The notes: generated by a model not told the origin, from the sequence alone. Positions 11,201 through 22,711 are shown, counted from the stretch's first letter. The stretch is 64,000 bases of DNA from Escallonia rubra (GCA_033065855.1 JAVXUO010002281.1:1-64000), one strand, 5' to 3'. Translations and numbers: made by a program.

Positions 11201-12295
11201 ACTATACATGCAGGAAAAGAGGCTCTCCAACGCAATTTTGCAACCCCGACGAATCTACAGTATCCACAACTAAATAGTTGCATAGGCCAATGATATTTCC
11301 CGATAACTAAGCACGATGATTAGTCTCAAATTCCGGGTCTTGCGCCATACAAGAGATTAAAAATAAAACACACGCATACACAAAACAACAGCCATAAAAC
11401 AAAAATGCTGAGCACTGTCTACTACACAAGGCCCAAAATGCTTTATTTCAGTAATGAAATTTGATAAGGCTTTACATCTACACTAGTACACTACCAATTC
11501 AAGAAGGATTTAAGTATGCGGGCCCCTAAACAACTCTAGAAGCCAGCCCCCCTAAGTATACAAATAAATAATACTCTTAATGACATGCTCTACAGCATAA
11601 ACCCCACGAGGATAAAATAAGGTGAAGCCAAATGAGTACAACTATCACAGTCTAAAAACTGAGTAAAACTTGGTGAATTGTCGCCATTGCTAAAGCCTCA
11701 AAAAGTCAATACTTACCCTTGAATGCAACAATTTATAAATATTGACTCAGTCAAGTCCATCCCAGACTCCCAGTTACAAGAATTGAATAAATTTATGCAG
11801 TACATCGCCAACCCTAGAATTCTTACCCAAACAAAAACGTAAATGCATATATTATGCAAGTCCTTCCTCTAAATTGCTCAATACAACAAAGCCTATCAAA
11901 ACAACCTGCAAACTTAGTTGAACGGAAGCTCAAGCACATTTATGAGTAGCTTATAATAATTAACATAAACAAATAACGATAAAAGCAAAAAAAACTGTCA
12001 AATAAAAGTTTTGTGCATGCATATATACCTGATCAACCCTATCCCACCAATGAAACTCGGCCTGAATCTTGTTCCTCACGACATTGTACAGCAACGTCGG
12101 ATAAAAAAGTGCGCAAGCCCCTGCTCCAACCAAAACCCGCTACGCATCCAAAACAACAACGCTGCCACCATCACCATCACCAGACAAAACCCGCTTTGCA
12201 TCCAAAACAAGAATGCCGCCACCATCATCATCACCAGACAAAACCTGCTGCTCCGCATTCTCCAATTCTTCCTCCTTAATCTCCTCCATATACAT
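8254..12295 (-). CDS. PTPMT1: PTPMT1-like phosphatase, six exons, in-frame stop in exon 1
   Basis: Family role: plant PTPMT1 (DSP8) is a dual-specificity-type phosphatase that removes phosphate from phosphatidylglycerophosphate, a step in phosphatidylglycerol and cardiolipin synthesis. Exons on the minus strand: 12029-12295, 10685-10807, 10224-10317, 9452-9534, 9272-9361 and 8254-8631. All junctions have GT/AG and the phases join, giving 345 codons including the final TAA. Key residues, numbered through the internal stop: the catalytic HCKAGRGRS loop with Cys174 and Arg180, and the general-acid Asp143 in STRDYVYAPS. LLGAVPFPTDVPCLKELGV and LNEPYETLVPTSLFH start the phosphatase domain; SIRPRVHLASSQWQ and the Asp-rich C-terminal region are also typical. 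Codon 52 is TAG (12140-12142), inside the second copy of a 54-bp tandem duplication. No Met follows the stop until exon 5, after the active site. The rest is conserved, so the stop is recent, polymorphic or a sequencing error. Confidence 0.93.
12137..12244 (-). repeat. 54-bp tandem duplication in PTPMT1-like exon 1
   Basis: Codons 18-35 (12191-12244) and 36-53 (12137-12190) are two diverged copies of one 18-codon unit (VLSGD-DGG-VLDA-R). The length keeps frame. In copy 1 the penultimate codon is AAG; in copy 2 it is TAG, a single A-to-T difference that makes the stop. A third partial start (VLVGAG) follows. Confidence 0.9.
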
Positions 12296-12629
12296 CTCTC
12301 CCAATCACAATCAACAGTATTCAACGAAAAAACTACTCTTGCAACTCTAACTATTAACAAACCTCGAAATTGAACTCTAGTCTCGTCAAACTCCAACAAA
12401 TAGCGAAAATTCACGAATCAAGACCAACAAAAGCATTCAAACAACGAAGTTATCATAAAAATTAGTAAATTACTCAGCTGAAACAACGGTTAAGTAACCA
12501 TTTCACGGCAAAACGAACGGGAAGCGGTGAGAAACGATGTCGAGTGGAAGGGAATGGAATGGAATGGGATGAAACCCTAGATTTGAAGCACTGGGCAATG
12601 GATCAGTGGAATTGAAGCAATGGAAATGC

Positions 12630-12635
12630 TTTATA
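12630..12635 (-). promoter_or_regulatory. Candidate TATA box of the PTPMT1-like gene
   Basis: TATAAA on the minus strand, in the context CATATAAAGC, lies 335 bp upstream of the ATG. A start about 30 bp downstream would give a leader near 300 nt. A CT-rich run (12690-12760) lies upstream. This is a motif match only. Confidence 0.35.
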
Positions 12636-12828
12636 TGCGTTGTTGTTGGTGGTGGGTGGTGGTGGTGGTGTTGTGTTTGCGGTTACTTGCAAGGGGAGGG
12701 GAGGGGAGGGGAGTTGTTCTCTCTCTAGAAAGTCAGTCTCTCTCTGCCTTTCCTTTTCTCCCAACAAACTCCTGCAAAACCAACGAAACACTTCTCACTT
12801 TGTGTGTGTTAATTAAATAATAATAATA

Positions 12829-13405
12829 CTAACTAAAAGCCGTGTTATGCACGGGACAATCTAATACAACTACCAAGGACTCTAGCAAAGTAAATTGTCA
12901 AAAAAGACAACCCACCTCCCCAAGAATCCCTATCCAGCTCTATCTTCAAAACATCGACAGCCGCTGCAAGTCTTACGGGCCGTCACAGACGGCATCCTTC
13001 TATCGATGGCGACCAATCCTTCCTGCACTATTGCTAAGAATAGAGTGGGATATCTAACTGCTTGTATTTCTTTAAATTTCCTTCACATGACCAAAAGTAA
13101 GGGAATGAGTAAGGGAATGAATGAAGGAGCAGTTTTTCTAATTTTTGTGATAAGGAACATGAGTTAGACGAAGCAACTGAGAGTCGGGTTAACAACAATT
13201 GAGCAATTTTTCAAGAGAAATATAAACCGTGGGATGCAGTTTTGGATCAAATAAAGGAGGTCATGGGGCTAAAATTTAGGAGGATCAAACAGAAACTTCA
13301 CACGTAATTAAGTGCATGAAAAAATTCAAAATTCTGAAAAAAAACAGATTGGCACAATAGTGAGCAAAGAGACTATCAATCGAATCCAAATATATATATT
13401 ATAGA
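12829..13405 (-). mobile_element. Short Helitron-like element
   Basis: Read on the minus strand, it begins A|TCTATAATATATATATTTGG at 13405. It ends near 12829-12833 with a small hairpin (CCGTG-CATAA-CACGG) followed 7-11 nt later by TTAG|T. Helitrons start TC and end CTRR after a hairpin, inserted between A and T. The last tetramer (TTAG, not CTAG) deviates, so the call is moderate. Confidence 0.4.
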
Positions 13406-13419
13406 TTAGATAAAGCAAG

Positions 13420-14470
13420 TACAAATATAGATTGATTAGCAAAACAATTAAAGATGTAGATTAACAAAGAGTAATCATCAATAATATCAGAACAGCTTCT
13501 TCCCACTTGAAGCACCAACTCGGACTAAAGAGATGACCGGTACCATTCATGCATCGTAATGCAGAAAGTAAAGAAATGATGTTACAAAGAATGGCATTTT
13601 ATGCAGGTAAATATTGAATCTAAAACCCCAGTCAAGTGGAAAATTTTCAATATTTATAAAAGGATCATGTGAAATAAAAACTAAGAAACAAAATTGTACT
13701 ATGGTAATGCACAATAGTAAGCATTGTAATACGTGAAAGATAGAAAGAGGTTATGCCAACAGTCTCTCTTTGTGTATCTGTTACTATATCAATTGTCATC
13801 AGTAAAACGCAAAGCTGTAAAAGGTATACTGCAGCTACTTCTTCTGGTATTATCATGAGGGTACTATCTTTAGCGATATATACCAAAGAAAATGGCAGTC
13901 TTTATATGAAAGCAAAATGAGCACAAAGTTATGTGAACCTCAATACGTCCACTTGGAAGAATGCGTAGTACACTATTGTACACGCTAATGGCTTTGACAA
14001 TGCGTTAAGTGGAAGCCTATCTTAAACGCAAATCTTTCATGAAAAAAGGATGCAATCAATGTATAACAACTCAAAGCGGGAACATAAATTTTTTAAAAAT
14101 ACCTCAAATGCAATGTTCAGAATGATCAATGGCGAGGGTTAAGGCATGTTAGAAATGTGAAAGAACACCAAAATCAAGCGAATTAAAATTGGCAAAGGAT
14201 GTACTAACACAAATTGATTAGCAAATGAATGGAAATGTGCTCCATGAGATGCAGGTTAACAAAGAGTATGGTCAATATTATCATATTAGCTTCTTCCCAC
14301 ATGAAGCACCAACTCGGATATAGAGTTGATTGGTACCGCTGCTGCACTGTAGTGTAGAAAGTAAAGAAACGATGCTAGAAAATAGGTCACTTTATGAAAG
14401 TACAGGTGAATCTAAAACACCGTCAATTGAAAATTTTCCAAGGCTAATAGGCTATCAATCAAATCCAAAT
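13420..14470. repeat. Diverged direct repeat (about 0.2 kb, offset about 0.8 kb)
   Basis: Segments 13455-13640 and 14250-14445 share GCTTCTTCCCAC-TGAAGCACC, then ACCAACTCGGA, AGAAAGTAAAGAAA and TGAATCTAAAAC in the same order and spacing, with perhaps a quarter of bases changed. Each is associated with a Helitron-like 5' end (13405 and about 14481). No coding sequence is evident here. Confidence 0.6.
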
Positions 14471-14481
14471 GCATATATAGA

Positions 14482-15337
14482 TACCTACCAAGTAAGGTTG
14501 ATGAAAAAACAAAATAACCCGGGCATGATCGGCAAAGGGTGAGACTACAAAGGAAAGGCAAGGAAAATACATATGACATAGCAGTAAGATAAGAAAAATT
14601 CAGTAAATAATAAGTGTCATAAGAGCCACCATTCATAAAGCAAAATTTCTCCATGTCTATTTTCTTTTGTCAGTTCCCAAGCCTTGCTTTCTGAACCTCT
14701 CGATCCCATGGAAACCATAAAGAAGTCATATTGCCAAGGGTTAAACTGAAATCAGCAACAAAGGCATTAGAATACGCACTTGCTGGTTTAAAAATGTGAA
14801 GAAACATGTACCATTTTTCTTCCCCTTTCACTGCTAAATCTCAAAACTGTAGCTAATGAATCTCTAGTGACTGAAGCAGCACAACAGCCAAAAACTAAGT
14901 AATGCACTGATCTGTGTATACAAAAAGGTTGCATTTTTGTTCACGTGCACTATAGCTAGCTTACTGCTGTAAGCATTACCATACCCCTTTGATTGCTAAA
15001 TGCAAAAATATTAGCTACTTAACCTTAAGCGACAAAAGGAGCAAAACAACAGTAAATTAAGAATTATAAAGTAGTAAGTCAACTGAAGTCACTTTACATC
15101 GTTGTAGGGATGGGTGGCAGTTCCTCTCAAGAATATGCTCTAGCTCTCGCTTCCATATACACACTCTTGTTCACTTTGTATAAACTCTATCTTGAACTGT
15201 CAATACTTAAGCAAAGGATAAAAGTACCTACATCCTCAACTGATGAAAACCAATTACTCATCTTGAAGAATGAAGCACCAAAAGATCATGAAATGAACGA
15301 TGCCAAAATATGAGTAAAAGCTATGTGTTCCAAACAC
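14482..15337. other. Unassigned stretch
   Basis: AT-rich. One plus-strand frame at 15110-15313 (67 codons, MGGSSSQEYALALASIY) has no recognised relative. Nothing else is supported. Confidence 0.3.
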
Positions 15338-15725
15338 ATATTTTCTTATCTCTGATCTTAGCTTCTCCCTTTCCATGTGCACCCCCAGATTATCCGGACA
15401 TTGTGGTAAGTACACTCATGGTCCAAGTATTCGGAATCCATGCCAAAATACAATGATTTAGCATTACGTGAGATGGGTCCGGGACATATTATTCCTCCAG
15501 CTTCCACGTTTATTTTCAAAATATTAGCTATGTGTTCCAAACACTTGGACTATGGCTGTTACTTAATACTCATAGAAGTCTTGATAAGAGAAAGGGTGTC
15601 CTGTGCGGTACTCGTCAAGCCATGGATTCCAAACACTTGGACCATGATTTTACTGACCAGAATGTCCGGATAATCTGGGGGCGCACATGGAAAGGAAGAA
15701 GCTAAGATTAGAGATAAGAAAATAT
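15338..15725. repeat. Inverted repeat, 105-bp arms with 178-bp spacer
   Basis: Arm 15338-15442 and the reverse complement of arm 15621-15725 agree at roughly nine of ten positions. Shared text includes ATTTTCTTATCTCT, CTTTCCATGTGC and CCAGATTATCCGGACATT. Transcribed from either strand this would fold into a long, imperfect stem. No TSD or transposon end motif is obvious. Confidence 0.8.
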
Positions 15726-16508
15726 GCATGCCAAAATAAGATGCCAAAATATCATGAAATTAACGATGCCAAAATATGATCAAAACCCATTTAATTGCAT
15801 CTTTGCAATATGAGTAAAAGCCAGAGATAAGAAAGCTTATCTTTGGAAAAGAGTACGCACGAACTGATTAAAGGGAAGCTAAGATCATAGGACATGAGAT
15901 GCAAACGTGATAAGTGAGAATATATAGATTTTGGCTGAAGTCAAGCCTTCAGAAAATCGACAAATCAAATCGACACTATATTATTAACCTAAATATACCC
16001 AAAAGATTATATAGAGACAAATCAACAAACATCTGTTACGCTTTAAATTGCTCCGACCTGAGTTCTCGTGGTCACGGTTTTTTGCTGGGTGGCAGAGGCC
16101 CTCTGCCGCTTGCTCTAAGACACCTTCGTCTCTTCTCACCCGGATCTCTGCTTCGTCGTCCTCTCCTCCATCAACCTCTCCCGCACTTTTTCCTCCGCTC
16201 TCTCGCCGACTTCGAGGTCGTCTTCCTCTCCCTCTATGCCGCCGAGACCAAGCTCGCTGCCGGCAAACCAGAAAGATCGTCCACCCATGTATTTGATCTG
16301 GCCGATGATTTCGATTGTGAATTGGGATTTTAGAACCGCGTGTAAATGGAGAGAAAAAGGGAGAAGCATCGGAAGGTAAGGAAACTGTATTTAGACGTGG
16401 GAAGACATGGGGAAACTGGAAAGTAGGCTTTTTAGGAATAGTGGGTACAGGAAGTTTTCAAGAGGTGAGTATCCAATCAGATGTTGACACATTATTTTCT
16501 TCACTTAA
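15726..16508. other. Unassigned, with a GC-rich exon-like block
   Basis: Bases 16040-16340 are CT- and GC-rich compared with the AT-rich surroundings and are open in more than one frame. No family could be recognised. The block may be a captured gene fragment, since a Helitron-like 5' end lies at about 17938. Confidence 0.3.
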
Positions 16509-16517
16509 TAAAATTAA

Positions 16518-17849
16518 GGGATAATATCATTTTACTCCCCTGAACTATCCACGTTTTGTTATTTAGTCCCTGAATTTTAAAAGTCGTTAAATCAGTCCCT
16601 GTACTTTACCCCGTTATCAATTTAGTCCCTCCGTTGGAATTTTCCGTCAAAAAAGACCACGTGCCAGGCACGGGTCGTTTTTTGAGGGGTATTTTCGGCC
16701 GACGGGCTCTCTCTCCCCCTCCAATCTCCATCACTCCATCGCCTCTCTCTCTCTGCCATCTCCACATCTCCATCGCCCCTCTCTTTGCCTGACTCTCTCA
16801 CCCAGACACCCACCCACTCTCGCATCTCTCTCTGGCCGACGGGCTCTCTCTCCCCCTCGAATCAAGACAACCAAGAGATTGGAGAGAAGACCGGCCTTCT
16901 TGTTCCAGATCGGACAGAAGACCGGCGATGGCGAGGTGGGCGACTGACCGGAGACGACGACGACACCAACCAACATCACTCTGTCGACGACGACGACGAC
17001 GAGGGCTCGTGGTCATAGCCAGGCCACCCACTGCCGACGAGAGGCCATCGGCACGCATACCGAGGGATTGCTACTCTTTCTCGAAAATCCGTTCATCGAT
17101 GCACCGCCGTTCCTCCGAGATTCATTCGTCGACGCACCAGCGTTCCCATGAGATCTGCTTCGTCGACCGCCGCTGTAGCACCAACTCCATCGGCCAACGC
17201 CGCAACTTCAAAACTCCGGCCACGTACACGCCGCCAGAGTCAGCGGCAACGCAAAGCTACTGGAGGCAACAACAAGCATCTCAACAACAAAAAAAAAAGG
17301 GAACCAAAGCAGTAACGGTGCCATCGCCACCGCCACGACAAGAGCCATCACCACCACCGCCGTAGGTGTCAGGCGGCCCCATCACCGTCACCGCCACGTC
17401 AGGCCCTCTGGGAAAACACTGACGCCGCGCCATCGCCACGACCTTGCTCCAAATCTACGCTATTGCGACGACTGGAAAAACACGGTCGACATCGCGCCGT
17501 GCAACTACCGTGGAGGAACATCGGCCGATAGCCACCGCGGAGAAGCAACACCACCGCGACAGCCCTCCATCACCGCCGCAGCAACGGCGTCTATAGCTCT
17601 CGATCTGGGTTACTCGAAGGGAGAGGGAGAGAAACAAGCAGAGAGAGAGAGAAGGGGGGAATAATTACTGGAAATACCCCTCAAAAAACGACCCGTGCCT
17701 GGCACGTGGTTTTTTTTGACGGAAAATCCCAACGGAGGGACTAAATTGATAACGGGGTAAAGTACAGGGACTGATTTAACGACTTTTAAAGTTCAGGGAC
17801 CAAAATAACAAAACGTGGATAGTTCAGGAGAGTAAAATGATATTATCCC
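16518..17849. mobile_element. Mutator-like element with about 178-bp terminal inverted repeats
   Basis: The inverted repeats begin GGGATAATATCATTTTACTC at 16518 and at 17849 (minus) and stay alignable to about 16695 and 17672. They include CAGTCCCTGTACTTTACCCC and CACGTGCCAGGCACGGGTCG. The 9-bp TSD is perfect: TAAAATTAA at 16509-16517 and 17850-17858. The interior (16696-17640) is GC-rich with CTCTCT runs. A 27-bp direct repeat (GGCCGACGGGCTCTCTCTCC core) sits at 16697 and 16833. There is a 145-codon Arg- and Pro-rich open frame at 16928-17365 but no transposase. Confidence 0.92.
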
Positions 17850-17858
17850 TAAAATTAA

Positions 17859-20540
17859 AATTTTCTAAAAAATAAGATTCAAGGTTTGCTACTCATTCAA
17901 GCTATCAATCGAATCATATTATATATAGTATAGATAGATAAGTGGAGAAGGTAGTTACTATTTTGTAACGCCCACATCCAACTTGGAATCGGATTACCCG
18001 AATTATTATTATTATTATTAAGAGAAAAAATGGGATTGTGGAAACATTGATTGTTTTCTTCTCTGGATACATAGCTACGACCAACTATTAAAGTTACACA
18101 CCACTTTCTTGTATTTCCTGTTAGTTTTACACAAAATCTCATCCCGTTAAGAAGGTGTCAAGAAAAGTCAGGTCATTATAGATTATAGAATTTATGTTGA
18201 TCTGCTAAACTTGCTCTTAACCCCTAAAGTAGTTTTTCTCATCCTTCACCGCCGACGCCCAGCCAACATCAACACCTAACCCAGCCAGCCACCGTTGATG
18301 CCCGGTCAGAGGCAACCACCTGTCTATCACGCGCGCACACATCCATTGTATGCCCTTTACTCACCCAACCCCCACCCCGCGCGCACACAACCATTGTATG
18401 CCCTTTACTCACCCAACCCCCACCACTCATACACAGACCCAAACCCACAATTGTCGTCCCAAATGCAAAGATCTATCTCTGACCACCTAAACCCACAACA
18501 ATCGCCTACTGCCAATGCTTCACCACCGCTTGCACTCTTCTATCCAGTGCCTTAGAGCTCTGACTTATCCCAAATCCAAGTCCAACGGAGCAAAACCCTG
18601 ACTCCGGCGTATCAGAGCTCCAGATCTAAAATCGAGAAAACGTGGCATGGTTATTTTTTGTTTTTTATGTGCTTGAGACAATATCAATGTAGTATAAATG
18701 GCATAATTCGGTGCCAGCCATGTGTGGGTACGGAAATTGGGTTGTTTTGGCAGATGATAGAGGTGATAACGGCAGTGGCCGAGAGATGTAGAATAACGAC
18801 GATAGTGGAGTTGGGGCCTCGGGGACAACGATGGCACTTTCAGGAACACTATTTTGATTTGAGGGGTATAAAGGTCTTTCCCCTAATTCTATTAACACTG
18901 TGAACCAAAAAAAATGTAGCTTAGTGTAATTCTCATAGTTAAGCATAGTCATATGTAATTTCAGGCAAATCTCAGGAGTGCTGAGCGTAGTTAATCTATT
19001 TTCTTCTTAGGTCCAAGATTATAGGAATTTCTCAAAGGAATAAATTTGAAAGACAATTAAAGGGGAAAAGTCAATGTAACAATTGGACATAATTTAAGGG
19101 AAAAGTCAGCTTAAGCACAATATATAGGCAGAAACTGCAATTTTGTGTGGAGACCAAGTAGAGGAGGTTAGTTTGACTTTTCTGATAAAATATGTACTTT
19201 AATTGAAATTGAAATATGGAGTACATTATTGAGAATGATAGACAATACAAAAGATCTCGCCTCCATTCAACTAACACATTTTTAAAATATCAGCCTATCA
19301 ATGAACGACTGTAGTTATCATTCTTTTAAATGGTGAGAATTCACAGTGCCTCAAGATTTTGTCAATTCTTCTTACATAATCAGTATCCCTTCCTCTATCG
19401 CGCATAGGTTATCCTCGTTCTTTCTCAGACCTAAGATTACATTACTGCCTCGGCATGTTATAACTGAGGCATGGAATTTAGTGAGTTGAACGGGTTTCAT
19501 AAAACAAGAAGAGAAATTTGTCGTCCTCCAATCTCGTTCGTAATACCACGTTGGCATTATAAACTTGTGCTGGTATTCTCCTCCTTTTGGATAGTTTATA
19601 ACTAGTGTAAAGCAATATCGAAACGTGCGAGGGAAGTCGTTGGATTTACTATTATGGTCTTTGTGAATTACTCTTTTAGACGTTAACTTGCATCATTGAT
19701 CTGGAACTAGTATGAATATATGCTCAATGTCTTCTAGGTTGTCCAAGGGGAGAGTAGTATACCAACTCCTCAAAAAATGCTCCATTGACGAAACTGCTAT
19801 TGGCGAGGATAAAAGATGGAGGTGATTGTGATGTAAAAACAAAGGTAGACGAGCTAGGGAAGAAGATGGCAGAAGGTCAAGTGCTAGGGGAAAAAGAGAT
19901 GCCCAAACGTTCCCACGAACTTGTTCCTAATATCATGACACTCTACATAATCCTATCGTCATCCATGACACCATAGGCTCAGAGCTCCCCCCACAGTAAC
20001 ACCACCACCACCACTTCGCTCTCGTGTGCACTTAAATCATGTTCAACGTGTTATGTGTGTTCATCAAGTTACGGTACTGTTCGAAGTGGATGTTACAAAA
20101 GATATGGCAAGCTGGTGGGTGCACGTGAAAAATGATAGAAACATGATATTAAAAAGCAAATAATAAGAGTTAATGAAAGAGAAGGACAATTTTAACCTCA
20201 TTATTGTGGTTACAATGATTGGAGTGACTTTTATATTGTCAGATAGATAAAAGCAAGTACCAAGTCTATCCTCTTCGTATTGACGAAGTCTGAGATCCCC
20301 TTTAGACCATCAAAGAAAGATAGCCTCGTATTAAACTTAAGATAAAGCAAGCGACACCATAATTTGCATTAATACCTAGATTTGCATCCCCAAATGAAAG
20401 GTATTAATTATAATGAATAGCGAAATAGTACCTTAAGAGGGGATGCTAAACAAATAGGTAATACTTTCACTTGCAAATGTGCCCCTAATGCAGGTCTGGC
20501 TAATTACATGAAGAAATCTTTTTTGCTAGTACTCAGGTTG
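17859..20540. other. Intergenic
   Basis: At 17934-17938 (minus) there is a Helitron-like 5' end, TCTATCTATACTATATATAA, whose 3' end I could not place. At 18330-18424 a 48-bp unit is present twice in tandem (CATTGTATGCCCTTTACTCA core), giving a repeated peptide HPLYALYSPNPH in an 86-codon frame of no known family. The rest is AT-rich with nothing supported. Confidence 0.4.
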
Positions 20541-20726
20541 TAGGAAGATAGTTACAACCCCTTGTATAGTAACAATTAATGGTCACTAAATATACTTAGT
20601 GATATTTTTGCTAGCACTTTAAACGACAATTATTAGCAATTTTATTTTTTAGCGTCACTAAAAGTTATTAAAAATATTTGCCGATCATTAATTGTCGCTA
20701 TATGAGATATTGTAACTATCTTCCTA
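20541..20726. mobile_element. MITE with about 50-bp inverted repeats
   Basis: The ends TAGGAAGATAGTTACAA at 20541 and at 20726 (minus) continue as matching arms with ACAATTAATG and AAATAT blocks. The whole is 186 bp and AT-rich, with GTCACTAAAA-type interior text. No clear TSD was found, so the superfamily is open. Confidence 0.7.
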
Positions 20727-21424
20727 TGATTCGAATAGCAGCCAAAACTCATTCTTACATGAACGTGGGGTTAGTTGGAAGGCGGGGTTCACTGGGTTGC
20801 TTCTATTGTTATGTAGGTGGCTCCAAGTCGGTTGGCATATTTACTACAACACAGTGGACTAGCTTACTTATTTATACGATATTATTATTATGGTAATTGA
20901 TGTTTCCCCTCCAAAACTAAACTCAACATTTCCTTTCGGTGTCACATGAATATTGCAGTTTGAATTGGCTGGAGCTTATGCAGACACTAGTTCACAATTG
21001 GAGTTTATTTTTGCTATGTTCCATTCATTATGGTGGATTTTGTAAGCGCTACAATTTAATTACTAGTACTTAGCTTGTCAAATCAAAGTTTTTGGGTGGA
21101 AAGATCCCATGGACCCTTGTTCCTGGATGTTTTAATTACGAAATGCAAAGCCCGTGTTTGGCGATATGGGTATCTCATAAACGGATTCCAATTATACGAG
21201 TCTTATTAAAGACCCTAAAAATGTTCCTTAAGGTAGTTTGGGTTTTTCGTTTTGAAGGATTGATGAAACTCTTTATAAGCACACGTTAGGCCATTTCTTA
21301 TGAAGAGAAATTTGTTAACCCAAAAGCAATGTCATCTCTTTATCGGATTTAAACAAATCGTCCATCAAACCACTATAGAGTAGCTGATAAGGTTAAACAA
21401 CATGTACTACATAATGCTTTAAAG
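20727..21424. other. Unassigned stretch
   Basis: No supported gene, repeat or transposon end seen. Confidence 0.4.
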
Positions 21425-21429
21425 GTAGG

Positions 21430-22706
21430 TGAAACCAATAAAATAACCCTAGAGGGGGGGTGAATAGGGTTTTAAGACTACTTTAAAATATAACAACCAA
21501 CAAACCTTAATCTCAAAAACTCAAGTAAACAAACAATCAATCTCAACACAATATGTAAAACAATAATGTAAAGAGAGAAGGGTTTAGAGATACTTGACAA
21601 TGAGAATTAAATGGTTCGGCTTGATATACCCACAAGCCTACGTCCACCCCTTCAAGGAAGTCCCTTGAAAGGCCCTAGAATCCACTAGTATGATCTTCCT
21701 TACGGGTCAAGATCGAACCTCTTACAATCCCTTGATGCTATACCCACATCAAGAACAAGCTTTGACAAACCCAAAGCTCCAAAGCTTGACAACCCCAAGC
21801 TTTGATACAAGAACCTTTCAATGAAGAAATGAGTACAAGATTTCACTCTTAAGAAGTAGATGAGTACAAGTTGAAGTACTAGAACAAGAGAGATGAGTGT
21901 ATGATGACTTATGAAAGTGTATCTCTCTCTAATGTAAGCTCACAATAAATGCTCTCTTGAAAAGGATGAGAAATCAATGAAAACAAGAGAGATTTGAACA
22001 ATTGCTTTGATCTTTGAGAATATGAAAGATAGGAGAGCTTTGAATGCAATTGATGAATGAAAACAATGCCCAAAAAGAGTATTTATAGAGCTGGGAATAA
22101 ATATGACCGTTTGGGGTTAGGTAGGGCATTAAATGCGCCAAACGGTAAATGCAGTCGACTGCAATGCCCATTGCAGTCGACTGTAACCCAAAAAGTAGCC
22201 GTTGGAATTTCAAAATTCCAACTTGCAGTCGACTGCATTCAATGCAGTCGACTGTAATGGCCTACTGGAAGTATTGCAGTCGACTGCATTCAATGCAGTC
22301 GACTGTAATACCCTACTGCCCAACATGCAGTCGACTGCATCCCAATGCAGTCGACTGCATCCCTGAAAATGCAGTTTCCTGTTTTTAAAGCATGAAAAAC
22401 TTTTTATGTATGCAAGGGAAACCTATGGGCAAGTTCTAGGTATACAGTCATCGTAACGATCATCTCTCTATGTCTAGTTTACAAAGATGGAAATAAAAGC
22501 ATGAAAACTTCAATCGTCGAATTTCCTCTTTGATGCGTTCCGTTGAGAGTCTTTGATCGTGTTGCTCGTCTAATAAACCGTTTGCATGAGTATGAGATTG
22601 TTCCTATTGCTTCATCAACTCAATGCATGTTAGACAGCATAATCATCAATGTTAGTTATCATCAAAATCAAATATAATCCTAGGTTAAATAACCGTAGGG
22701 TTAACA
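21430..22706 (-). mobile_element. Solo LTR (1,277 bp), likely of a SIRE/Maximus-type copia element
   Basis: On the minus strand it starts TGTTAACCCTACGG and ends GGTTTCA. It is flanked by a perfect 5-bp TSD, GTAGG at 21425-21429 and 22707-22711. It includes TTTGATTTTGATGATAACTA near the start and CCTATTCACCCCCC near the end, wording I associate with large copia LTRs. With no internal region beside it, this is a solo LTR left by recombination between two LTRs. Lineage assignment is by impression; the LTR and TSD call is direct. Confidence 0.85.
22151..22357. repeat. Eight palindromic GCAGTCGACTG units inside the solo LTR
   Basis: Copies start at 22151, 22173, 22224, 22244, 22276, 22295, 22327 and 22347. 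Most extend to TGCAGTCGACTGCA, a perfect palindrome. They are arranged as four close pairs (19-22 bp apart), with the pairs 32-51 bp apart. Confidence 0.95.
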
Positions 22707-22711
22707 GTAGG

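Noticed and set aside
12013..12279. His-rich 88-codon plus-strand frame
   Set aside because: It is the antisense of exon 1 of the PTPMT1-like gene; the GGTGAT repeat units read as His on the other strand.
16928..17365. 145-codon Arg/Pro-rich frame as a gene
   Set aside because: It lies wholly inside a MULE in GC-rich repetitive DNA with no recognisable domain. It is kept only as possible cargo.
22151..22357. Regularly spaced repeats that could suggest a CRISPR array
   Set aside because: The units are short palindromes inside a plant LTR with a perfect TSD; spacers are short and related, and there are no cas genes.
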